A DNA stretch of 64,000 bases. It comes from Pomacea canaliculata (taxonomy: Eukaryota; Mollusca; Gastropoda; Architaenioglossa; Ampullariidae). The stretch is from contig NC_037593.1 of NCBI RefSeq assembly GCF_003073045.1, forward strand, positions 2,037,525 to 2,101,524, in the 5' to 3' direction. The notes under the pieces are model-generated. The model made no database searches. It saw nothing but the letters and a program-made list of their open reading frames with translations, and was not told the DNA's origin. Positions 1 to 11,700 of the stretch are shown here, in pieces. Both the position numbers and the translations under genes were made by a program. The stretch's first letter is position 1. Each line of letters opens with the position of its first letter.

Positions 1-3000
1 TACTGGACCCCGAAATGGAGAATGTGGCAACAGAGTTTGATGACACAGTATCCTCTGCTGCAGTGAAATTGGATGGAAGGGAGGACACTGAGTAATGCTG
101 CTGGTACTTAGGGGAGGCATGTCCATCAGTTGATGCTGATGCTGCAGCAGACCCACCACCACTAGGACTGCTAGACGTTGACCTGGATGCTCCAGCTAGA
201 TCTGTAAAGTGCCAGTCACACTGAGTGACATTTTCTCCTAAAAGCTGTTTTTCTGCAGAACAGATGAAAAAAAAAAAAATCATGTAATGTGCCAACCTTG
301 AATACAGCTTCTGAAAAAGATAACAAATAATTATAACATGGACTTTTCTGTTGGATTAGCATGTTATGATCATACTGTTCATATTTATTTGAAATCTTCT
401 GTACTGTGGAAACAATCTTGTTACACACATATGAGAGGTTTTGCAACAAAATGAGTAAACCTGAAGTAAATGAGACAGGGAAACAAAATGCAGGAGGTGT
501 TTAAGGACTAAGTATCATTCAGTTTATTTGTAATGGCAACATAAACTGGTGGTGTAACAACAGAGATAAACAGTGACATTGCATAGATCTTTGTCACTGA
601 AAGCTGCAGCCACTACAGGGGTTCTGAGCTCTTGTTACTGAGGTACTGCCCTAACATCCAGGATGGGTATTGCCTAACACCCAGCCTGCATTGTGATATC
701 ATGGGGAATGAAGATTTGATTTACCCCTAATGAGGAGGTCAGAATTTTGGACTAAATCCAATTATTTAAAAATAATTTTATATTTAAATGCTCTTTAATG
801 AAAAACTTATGTTACCAAATCTTGAGTGGAGTATAACAACAGAAGATCTGTGATTTCTAAAAACTTTAAACAGTACACCATATCATTTTTTGTCTTTCAC
901 ATATCTGCCATAAGAGACGGCAAGCAATTTAATCAACCAATACACTGGGAAAAAAAAAAAAAAATCATTGGAGTTTTGACAATCTGGATATGAATCTTTT
1001 AGCTATATCTTGATAATATCTACCTGTGCATAATTTTAGATTGGCAAGGGCGGTATTAAGGGTCTGGATTGCTCGCTGTGTTGCTCCATACTGCTGAAGT
1101 AGTGTCTGTACTTCTGTTTCAGTCATAATGAGCAGCTCATCAAATATGATTTTACGCTGCAGCAGATTCTGAAATTAAATGAAAGACAACATGTTTTAAA
1201 CCCTTCATGCATGGCCTTGACTTCTAAATGACACTTATCTTGGGACCCTAGTCTATGAGATGTGTTTTGACATTAGAGAAACCAGACAACCTAGTTGTTA
1301 GAGAAACTCAAAGCTGAAAGCACACACTATAGCCCATTTGATAACCATATAATGCAGCGTACTTACCTCAGTTGACCCAGCTATAGAAGGGGATATCTGA
1401 CTCTTTAGAGGATTGGGAAAAGTAAGGCAGAGAGCGAGGGATTGGTGTTTTAGGCCAAGTCAGCAACCAACACAGCTGTACAAATATGCATAACTAAATA
1501 TATACACACATCCATGGATGCATACATTGCTAACATTTAAAATACACATCTCACATTGATTATCTCCTCCTTGAGACCAACAACTGATAGCCATTGCTCT
1601 ACACGTGGATACTCTGAAACACACTGTGGAATCTCATCGGCATGAAGTCTTCTCTTCGCCACAAGCTGGTTGCTAAACAGCTTAATCAACTTGCTCTGAA
1701 AGGAAAACGTCAATGTAGGTTAAAGGAACCTAAATTATTTTCCAAGTGAGCATTAAAAGGTTGCAAGCTGTTAAAATAGTTTGATATTAAAAGTACAGAA
1801 GTTATTCAACTATAATATAAACACAAGAAAATTAATTGTATAAAGACTAAATATTGACCATATTAAACGAAGCTTTGAGCCATGTTTCTTTGATCTTCTA
1901 TTTCTTTGCATGTTATGGTAGATGCTAATTACAGCAGCATGTTACTCTTTAATATCTGATTCAAACTGGTTGGTTAGTAGTAATGCAACTAGTGTTTCTT
2001 GATTCAGTTTTAATTTGGTAAAAATTTAAGTCCAGGATACATATATTGACAAGTGTAAAGGATTTATTCATCTCTCTGTAAAAAAATAAATTCTCAAGAA
2101 AGGCATGTCTTTATTTTTATCTTTATATGCCAATATTTAACAAGGTACATGGAATATTACCACAAAATCATGATGTTTAAAAAAGTTTATTTAATGCCTT
2201 GCAGATTTCCTTTAATTATTCTTTGTTTTCTACTTCCATTGTTCTAGCATAACATCTAAAAAAATTGTTTATCACATTTAGATCTTGAGCTCTTCATCTT
2301 GCATCTGAATATTACTACCTTTGCTAAGCAAGAACCAACACCTCTTGGTGTTACTGTTGGCAGAAGTTATGATCAGCAATTTGTGGCTCATTTAAAAAAA
2401 AAAAATCCACCCTGACATGCATATCTTTACAAATCTTGTGAAAATGGTGTGGATTAAATCAACACAATTCTACAGTTAAGGGCTATGCCCAACCTAAGTA
2501 AACACAGCACTAACTGTAGTTCTCTTCTGAATACTTTCAATGGATGTTGGCTACTGGTGTTTTAAATGCAATTTGAACAAAACTCAAATAATCTTAATCA
2601 AGCTTTGCTACAGTATTTGAATTTGTTCTTATTCAGAGAGTTGACTAGGAATAACTCTTTTTTTAATTATTCATCAAACATGGGAATAGCATGTAATGCT
2701 TGTATAAAAAATTAATAAGTTTATTTTTTAATAAAGCTGCAATATAAATTATTTTTGAAACAGTGAGTTGATAAACTCATCTTGCCCATCAATATCTCAA
2801 GTCACATACATTTTGGTTAGATACTGATATGTTCAGGCCTCAGTTTATTCTGCCAGGAGGCCTTACATATATTTCAGTGGACACTTCCATATCCAAACCA
2901 ACTTAAATTTTTTTTTTACAAAGTTGATGACCCATACCTCATAATAATGCATGAATCACAAACATTTTACAAGAACACATGCATATTTAAAATCGCAATA

Positions 3001-3279
3001 CGGAAGAAGATTTAATAAAGGACTTGACACAAATACTGGTACAAGGGAGCTTATTTTATGCTTCTTAGTAACGTGAAATATTTAATACAGAATCAAAACG
3101 TTGAAAAAACTGCTGACCTCAGTATCTTTGATCTCTGTTTGGGTAATTTCCTCTGTTGTTGCACATTCAATTCTTAAGCCATTCAGCTGTTTTGCTGTGA
3201 AGTCTATCATGCTCTGATTAGTTTTACACGTCCTGATTGCATGGTTTGTAGCTTCGTCGAGATCAGCTACAGAGGACAT
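1..3279 (-). CDS. KSR: Kinase suppressor of Ras (KSR), 5' exons, partial
   Basis: KSR is a scaffold pseudokinase that assembles RAF, MEK and ERK downstream of Ras at the plasma membrane. Four exons can be read: 3279-3118 (ATG at 3279), 1695-1555, 1168-1024, and 201 running off the left edge; phases are 0, 0, 1 and all junctions are GT-AG. The first three exons encode the N-terminal CA1 (coiled-coil plus SAM-like) region: residues around CATTEEITQTEI match the conserved KSR start (Leu-Arg-x-Lys-Cys-Ala then Thr-Gln-x-Glu-Ile), followed by a YPRVEQWL segment equivalent to the YPRFSDWL-type block of vertebrate KSR, then LLQQYGATQRAIQTL. The fourth exon turns Ser/Gly-rich, as expected for the linker before the C1 domain. 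Kinase and C1 domains lie outside the window. An upstream in-frame TTG exists, but ATG 3279 is the first Met. The neighbour on the other strand starts ~400 bp away. Identification rests on remembered family sequence. Confidence 0.87.
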
Positions 3280-3682
3280 CCTGTTTAAATCAGACAATCA
3301 CATGCTAACTACTTAAAAATGGGAAAATTCCTAAGATGACACTGAAAGTGACGGAGGTATACACTCCAAAGCTGAAAGTAACAGAGAGGTCTGCCATATT
3401 GAAACCTTGACGCTCTCGTGGTCACGTGATAAGAACGAGAGTTAATGTACTTTATGGTGGCGTCCTAGCGAATCACTAAAAATAAAAATAAAATTTAGAA
3501 GTGTTTAAAAATTTTATAGCTTAAACTGGTTGAACAAGCTGTGCATAACTTAGGCACATTAACCCAAACAAACATCTACATGAATCAAGACCCACTTAAA
3601 ACTACTACAATTGCCACAGTTAGTCTGCACGAAAGGACATTGACTACAACTCTTATCAAGAGACGAGAAGGTGTGTTCTGCG
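3280..3682. promoter_or_regulatory. Divergent promoter between KSR and the UspA gene
   Basis: The two start codons face away from each other and are 403 bp apart, so this interval must hold both 5' UTRs and both core promoters. It contains a perfect CACGTG E-box inside GTCACGTGAT at 3421-3430, close to the CLEAR/USF-type palindrome, just upstream of the KSR start. No TATA box was recognised on either side. Co-regulation of the two genes is an inference from the geometry only. Confidence 0.5.
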
Positions 3683-5328
3683 ATGACTGAAAAGAAAACG
3701 AAGAGGAATGTCATCATTGGCATCGATGACAGCGAATTTTCAGAATTTGCTTTTGATTGTGAGTTGTGTGAAACTGTTAAGTAAATATAGAGAATTAAAC
3801 TAATTGATAAACACTTTATGCTGTTCTGACTGGAGAAAAACAAATTAATTGATTGCAGTTTATAAAATAGTTTTTTTCAGAATTTTCAGTTGAATTGTCC
3901 GGCCACAGGGTATGAAATACTTTGTTAAAATCAAATCAGATGTTTAGTTAGATTTGGGTATAGAGAGATTAAGATAGAAATGAACATTTGTTTACTGTAC
4001 TCAAAGTAGTTGATAGTAAAAAGGCAAGTCGATCAGTGAAGGGCTTCTGCTCTAAGCGCTGCATGGTTCCACATTTATTTGTATGCATGCTTGAGATAGT
4101 TAATGGCGACAAAGATAGCATAATAACCAGCTCATGGGTCATCAAATGTGTGAACTTATTCAACTGATTTTAACCTGAGCCATGCATAGCTTCATTCACT
4201 TTAAATGTTTGTTTTCCATCAGAAGAGATTTTTTTTTTATTACCACTTGCACTATTTACTACAACCTGTGACGGGTATTCGGTATGCTGACATATCTTCT
4301 TTAATATGTGCAAAGAAAATGTTATACAGAAGAGTATGGGGAAATCTCTTGTGTTCTGGTTTATTATCTTCAATCATCTGAGACCAGTTTTCACATTTTT
4401 TTTAAACCTTTTTTTTGGAGGAATATGTAGAGTTCATCATTTTACGGTGAAGTCATACTCTTATGTTGCTTTTGATTTGGTTTTCAGTCTACCTGAATCA
4501 AATTCGAAAAGAAGGAGATCAGATTATCATGGTACATGTTTCAGAGTATACTTCTTTAGTGCAAGCACGTAAGTATAAACATTTTTTGTTCAAATCTTTT
4601 CTCCACAAAGGGGATGTTTACTTTAGATCGGTTGAAATTATGTAGTAAATGATTGGATAGATAATGTCTCTAATCCAATCCCTGCATTATTGAGACTCTT
4701 ATTGTGATGTGTAGATGCCTTAAAGTGATTGTGACCTAGTGACTGCTGTATTTTTCAGCTGTGCTTCTGACTGATCCAGTTGTTGTCACTGAACTGATCA
4801 AAGAAGAGGAAATGAAAGTGAAAAGTCTTGTGGATAAATACAGCAACAAGATGAAAAAAATTCATGTAAGTACATCAGTGTTTACAGGGGCTGCTCAGTA
4901 TTTTTGTTTTATTTTCTTTTGAGACTCTCCTAATCATTAGCATCTTCTGAAGTGAGAAAAATATATTTTAGTGTTATTATTTCCCAAATACAGCTATTGA
5001 ATTTGAAAGAATGTTTGGATACCCCATGTAAAAATAAGCAGAATGGCTATTACTACTTTGGTAGATAGTCATAGAGGTTTTGTGTAGAACTATTTGACAA
5101 AGATGCAACAACGGTTTTTGACATTTTCAGCTTGGAGGAAAGGTGAAACAAATGGCAGGGAAAGTAGGGGAAGCAATTTTATTGGCTGCCAAGGAGGAGA
5201 ATGCCGACATGATTATCCTTGGAACTCGAGGCATGGGCAAAATGCGACGTACTTTTCTTGGCAGCGTCAGTGATTTTGTGTTGCATCACTCAAATGTTCC
5301 TGTCCTTGTATGCCGCCACAAAGATTAG
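3683..5328 (+). CDS. Universal stress protein A (UspA) domain protein, 4 exons
   Basis: Small cytosolic alpha/beta protein of the UspA superfamily, expected to bind ATP and act in stress responses. Exons: 3683-3758, 4488-4568, 4759-4865, 5131-5328 (TAG), joined in phases 1, 1, 0, giving about 153 residues, the usual single-domain length. The N-terminal strand reads NVIIGIDDSEFSEFAFDF with the family Asp pair. A middle strand reads IIMVHVSEY. The last exon carries the ATP-binding signature G-x2-G-x9-G-S as GTRGMGKMRRTFLGS, followed by the closing strand VPVLVCR. All key nucleotide-contact positions are intact, so it should be an ATP-binding type. Introns have good polypyrimidine tracts. The 3' UTR runs to an AATAAA at 5981-5986. 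Such Usp genes are common in molluscs, cnidarians and plants but absent from vertebrates. Confidence 0.92.
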
Positions 5329-5980
5329 GGCCAGGAACAGTGGAGATTTAAGCAATAGATTGCCTCCTTAGAAGCATCTTGATGCTCTTTGCTTGCAGTA
5401 TGCCCCAAATCTGGGATAGGCTTAGTTCAATTGGTTCCTTGCTGGTTTCATTATTGCCACAGCTTTAAAATGTGTGCTTGGATTGTTTTTATTTTTTTAA
5501 AGAAAAACTGCTAAAATTCCATACTGCAGAAATGATATTGCTTCCAATGCTTAATTGTCATTTCCGGGTCGCTTACATTTATTTATAAATAGTAATTATT
5601 GTTAATAACACTTTCATTACTATGTAAGTTCAAATGTTGTATTCATTTTTGATTCATTTACAAAACATCTTATTTATACACTATGATTATGGTTTATTAT
5701 TCTGTTTAGCTACAGTCATAAGTAAATTATTGTATGCTTATTTTGTAGTCATTAATAGGCCAGCATTTTGGATACATCACAGCTTTTATTAATAATAGAT
5801 GCGAAAGTGAGCAAGGGCTGCTATTGCTGTGTTGACAGACCTCTGAATATTTTTATGTCACATTTAATTTTGTATGATTTTTAACTTGTGTTAACTAGCT
5901 TTGTCTGGAAATTGTTAGAAATAACTTCATGATGCATGTAGTCTGCATCTTACATGAAAATCTACAAAAACTTCAACAAA

Positions 5981-5986
5981 AATAAA
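5981..5986 (+). terminator. Candidate poly(A) signal of the UspA gene
   Basis: AATAAA lies 653 bp downstream of the UspA stop codon, in an AT-rich 3' UTR with no intervening long ORF. Other A-rich stretches exist nearby, so the exact cleavage site is uncertain. Confidence 0.5.
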
Positions 5987-5989
5987 AGA

Positions 5990-8390
5990 AGCATGCATGC
6001 ACCTGCATTTTATTCTGTCATAATGCACCCAAATAACATTGTGGTTGTATAGCATCAAATCACATTCATGTCAAAGCATGCACCTGAAGATGCCAAACAA
6101 TAAACTTTTAAAGAATTATACAAGATAAAATAGCCAGAATTGTGCAACACGAAGAATATGAAATATCTTTCAAAATCAAGCAAATTCTGCTCGCTCCTTT
6201 TTTCGTCTTTATTTGTTCACTAATTGTTCATGTTTGCCACCAGACATCCATTTGCTGGCACTTGTGTTTCTTTGTTGTACAATTGACTATTGGTTTGTAG
6301 TCTTTTGTACACAGCACATTGTGCTTGCCTCCACGTGGGGAAATAAGCTCTACAAATTCTATTATTATTAATAAACAGGGATTTTGCAGGGAAAGGTGCT
6401 TTACAAATTGTTATTAATAAACAGGGATTTGTTTTTACTTATTTACATAAACAGAAACCATTTCTGCTGTATACTCTGCTGCTTAGTGAAAATATTTCAC
6501 CACATTATCTCAAGTTCAGGTGAAATGGCATTATCTTGTGTTTATTTTCTAATGAAAATCAGGCTTATAAAAGTTTAATAATTTTAACATTTATTATCTA
6601 GTCGATTTTCTTTAGAGAATGATCTAGTCTATTCTAAATTTTTTAGAGTATCTCTGAAATGGGTATTTTTGTTATAATTTTATATGCTGAAATGATACCT
6701 CTGTTTATGTTGCTGTATCAGAAATGTTAAAAAAAATTTAAGAGAAGCTTGAATGTGATCACCTTTACCTTTCCTCTTGAAAAAAAATTTCTTGGCTTAC
6801 ACAAATCATTTTAAAAATGAACACCTCAAAACTATGGACATCAGAAGGATGGAAGGATAAACATCAGTACTAATGACTAATAAAATACAAATATAGAAAA
6901 TGCAAAAAAGACTTGGGCAACAAGAACTGAGGGTATCATGATTCTGCAGGAGTCGCGAAATTAAAAGATGGACTAACATTGTGTGGAATGTTGTTAGGAG
7001 TTATGCACTAGGTATTTATGTAGTCTTGGATTAATGAGCATTTATAAGTTCCTTCTATACACAAAAAATAGTGTTGTTGCTGGTAACTGGACCAAGATTT
7101 GAATGCTTGAAAACCTACGTTTTGAGGAAATGATTCAGAACATTATCATTTAAGCCCAACATCAGTTCGTAACCCTTTTGTTTAAATGTTGAAGAATCTT
7201 CAATTCTTGATAATAATCAACATGCTTTCATACTGCCAAAAATGTTTCCCTTGCCCTGATCAAAAGTAACCATGTGTTATTAATATTTATACTTTAGATT
7301 TTGAATGTTTATGGTCTGTGTATGTGTATAGAAAGAATGTGTATTCACAAGATATTTTCTAATTATATGAACCATATATCTTTTTGAAAATTGTGTATAT
7401 TAGTGAGAAAGTACTTATATTCACAGAGGAAACTTATCTTTGCTCTTGGGCTATTTATAAAATCATGTAAAAGACGTATCTATTTTGTTCTTGTTTGAGA
7501 ACTTGGAGACGGGTGTTTTTGGTGGTGTGTGCACTGAACAGGACATGCACATTTTTCAAGTATTCTACAGAATAGTCATGGATGTCTTTTAAGCAGTAAA
7601 TGTTGTTTTGCATACACAGGTGTTGACAAAGCTAGTCAGCACAAAGCTTGGACTCACACCATAAGAACTCCTTACATTATCATCATTGCATTCCTGAGCA
7701 CGTGCTTTGTAGGGCGTTTGGGCTTACAGCCTGAATTGCAGAGCAGCAGAAGTATACCCCAAGGCACAAATAAGAATTCAGTGAGACCATAGGTGGATGG
7801 TCAGATTTAGGTATTTGCCACTACTGCCTTCAGATACATCCCTATGGGGTTTGGTAATTAACATTTCAAATGGACTCTAGAGACGATCGAAGTTGTCGGT
7901 TAAATTTGCATCCACCAATTGAAGTATCAGTCGTATTAGTCGCAGTATTCTGACCGTAATTTAAGTCTGAATACATATATGGGTTAATATGTTTTTAAGA
8001 CTTCTTGCCTCATGTAAACAAGGCGAATTCACAGCACAACAAGCTTCGCCTTATGAATAGCGCTCGCACGATGGTCTGCGGGTAATATCTGGCACGAGTC
8101 GATCTGACTCTGGATTCAGGGCTTTGGTTCGAGGTGACTGGTAAAATACCAAACCCACATTTGCTACCTGCTCTTAGAGGCGTTTGTCTCAGGTGCTTGG
8201 ATACGAGCTCGTATTACACGGCCGTGCACAAATTAACCGTCCACAGAATTACCGCGCCCTACACACTGCGCATGAAAATTGTTATTTCTTGTCATTAGTT
8301 TACTTTTAGGATAGTAATAATGTAAATTTAGGATAATAAAGTGAGGATAACTGAATTGTAACTAAATTTTCTTAGTTACGTCCGTTTGAG
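5990..8390. other. Intergenic AT-rich DNA with a LINE/SINE-type tail
   Basis: No convincing exon was seen. At 6330-6375 a segment of the form GGGAAATAAGCTCTACAAATT followed by ATTATTATTA matches the 3' tails of molluscan non-LTR elements. The block ending in AATAAACAGGGATTT is present twice, near 6370 and 6420, a short tandem duplication of about 48 bp. The remainder is unremarkable AT-rich sequence. Confidence 0.45.
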
Positions 8391-8391
8391 C

Positions 8392-8403
8392 TGCGCATGC
8401 GCA
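8392..8403. promoter_or_regulatory. NRF-1-type palindrome upstream of the WD-repeat gene
   Basis: TGCGCATGCGCA is a perfect match to the NRF-1 consensus palindrome and sits 324 bp before the ATG of the WD-repeat gene, in the only CpG-containing patch of the surrounding AT-rich DNA. A half-site-like CTGCGCATG lies at about 8265. This supports a housekeeping-type TATA-less promoter starting transcription around 8400-8500. Confidence 0.55.
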
Positions 8404-8726
8404 CTCGGAGAAACATTTGGCAGCGACGAAAGCGTCTATGACTACAGGACGGTGCGGATCAACAAATCGAAGAAACTAGAACACAAACATAAATTTCAAA
8501 CAATATTCTTTGGAGATGAGCTGTATCCCTGCAAATATTAAGCAGAGAATCAAACAATGACAGAAAATTTCCACAGATGTTGGTAAAAAGAGGTAACAGC
8601 TATCGGCAGGTGACGCTCACATTCCACAAACCACGAGCACAATAGCTCTAGCAAACTTCTTTACCATTTGCTTAGAGTATTGACATTAGAACTGCAGTAA
8701 AGAATCTGTTTTGTATTTCATACAAA

Positions 8727-11700
8727 ATGAGCTCAACAGATACTTATCGGACAAGGACCAACAGTGTTGTGTCAGATGTTGGAACACTGTTAAGTGAATA
8801 CAGCGAGCTCAGTCGATTGACTCATCGAAAGACGGGCCCATATTTGGAAGGGAACCTGAAATTATTGAATACCATGTAAGTTATGTAATCTTTGTATAGA
8901 GATAGCAATCCAGAAGCACGCCAATTCCAAATTATTAAAATCAGCTTTATTGTTCACTCACTCAAAATGATCGATATTTATTCATAGATTTTCCACCAAA
9001 GCATGCAGTTTCTGACTCGTATGCAGACTGCTTCTCCTAGTTTACTCAACAGTTGAATGGGCATCTAACCCCTGAGAGGATTTGTAAAGTAAAGGCAGTG
9101 AGAGGAGATGGGCATTGTCTTTATAAAAATTCTGGCCCCGAGATATAATCTGTCTCTAACACATCAACACAATGTTGACCAAAACTTTATTGACTGTCTT
9201 TAAATTTTTGTACAATCAATAAACTTTAACCATATTAAAATGTATATTTCTTTCTAAAACATGGACATTTGATAAATGAAATACGTAAATACATATGACT
9301 AGTATAGTAGTTGCCAGATTTTTGCTTTCTGAGAAGCAGAAATGGTCTCAATCTGAGAGAATAAATGTCAGTTACTTGATAGGGGAATTTAAAAATTGTA
9401 ATGTTGTATGTATCCCAACTGGAAAGGGATGCCCAGAACCAGGTCCGATGTTGGGGTGTGATTGTGGCCCTAAACTCCACTGGGGGCGAATAGGAACACG
9501 AAGAAGAAGAATGTTGTATCTCACCACAGTTTAAATATTGGCACACCAGGCAGTCTTAAAATTGGAGGCATAGATTTGCAGCCAAATAAAGGTATTGCAG
9601 AGGAATTCAGATGTGTATGCATTTATTTATTTCTTTGCTGACAGTACCATGTGTCCTTTTTTCTTTTTTCTCATGGTTGCAGAGAATCTCCCGCAGATGT
9701 TATGTGTTGTCGTTTTACACCTGATGGGGCCCGGTTGGCGGTTGGTCTTTGTGATGGATCAATAAAGGTGTTTATTAGTTATGTAAGAGTATATGTTGTT
9801 GGGTAGGTGGTAGTTTGATGAGCATGCATAACTGTGCTCATTTAGGAGAATTTTCATATTTCGATTCTAGTCTTTAGTGCATCTTCTACTTTAGATTAAT
9901 TTTTTAAAATATTTTCATTAAGAAAAATGAAAGAGATAGTTAACCAGGTCATGTGTCAGACATGAAAGAGTTTAACCATGATGATTTCTTTGTGACTTTT
10001 TGCATTAATCTGTCTCAGCTGGTAGTATAATCAGTCTCAACTGGTAGTATAATCAGTCTCAACTGGTTGTAGATCTAGTCTCATTTGTTACCTTTTTGTG
10101 TGTGACCTATTTAATTCTATATGAAAGAAGAGACTATTACATTTTTCTGAAATCACATGTTGTCTTTTTGTATTAAAAAAATGTTTTTAGGAAAACGTAA
10201 GTTTTATATATCTACAAACTAAATATTACTGACATTAAGATCACCGCAATATTTGATACAGTTCATGTTGACATTTAACAATTTCTGATTATCAAGTATC
10301 TTACAAGAGATTAACTATTTTGTATTTGAAAATATAACTTTTTTAATATATAGCCTCATTTATTTTCAGATCTATGATGCCAGCAATGGGCAAATGTTGT
10401 ATAGCCTGATGGATAATGACACATTGTCCAGTAGGTTACCAGTCACACAGATTCGTTTTCCACCACCCATAGAGAATGTGGAGTCAAAATATGAACACAT
10501 CTTACTGGCTTGCTGTAAGTCGAATTCATTAAAATTTTTGTTGTAGGGTACATTGTAGGTACTAAAATGTAATCAATGACAAATAGAGAGGAATATGTTT
10601 AATAGACCTATACAATTTCCTGATTTTTTAGTACATTTTTACAACAGAAGTACAAAAAAATGTGTAGACTTACTTTGCCTATTAAGAAAATGCAGATATT
10701 TAAATATTTATTAATGATGTTGATCCTGGATGGACTTTGACAACACAACTATAGGACTGTTGTTTTATGAATGCTACAGATGCCTCAGGTCTGGTCAAGT
10801 TTTGGCACTATACCTCCTCTTCATGCATCCACACAATCAATGAGTCGAGACAGACACTATCATTAACTATCAGTCCTGAGGGCACACATTTCCTGACTGC
10901 AGGAGCAGACCCTCAAATTCACATGTACAACATGGAGACAAAGCAAAAAATCAGAACCTTGGAGCCTAGGTGAGTGGGACAATAGTTAGATAGAAGACTC
11001 ACTTTTGTAAAAACTTGGTGCATAAGACTTTAAAATTTTATGAAAATACCAATCAAAACCCATGTTCATAGAAATCTGGGGGTACTAGGTGTTATAAAAT
11101 TTTGTGGTGCAGGTATTCGTTGCACCTCAAAGTCAACGACCTGTACCATAGGTTCAGACATAAAAGAATAAAATCTCTTATTGCTCATTATTTTTTTAAT
11201 CAACCTTATCATTAAATAATCAGTGTGTGTTTGTTTGTGCGCATTACATAGATATGTGTATAAGTGTGCAGTAATATTGTGAGACGTGTTCAAAATTAAT
11301 GGTAAGGTAGTAAAAAGTGGCAAAAAAAACAAAACAACCCTCATACAACTCTGTGCATCATGATTGTTGGTTCTTGTAACACTTTCTTCTCTTACTTGGA
11401 TCAATAAATGCCAATAATAAGACAAGAACTATTATGTCTGCATTCCGGCTTTCAGTGTGTAAGTATAACATTGCAAATATTTCATTGAGATCAAGTTTAC
11501 ACAGCAAATGTCAGTGCACATTGCCGGTTGCTGCTACTTCTTGTCTAAATTTTTGTGTGAGCTCAACACTTAGTTGCTTTGTCTGGTGAAGTCAGAAAGG
11601 TTTAAGAGTATGACTATGGATGTTTCACTATCATATATGAAACAGGTTGTGTGTAACACAAACGCCATTAATGCTGACTAGAGATTGTATCAGACTGGCG

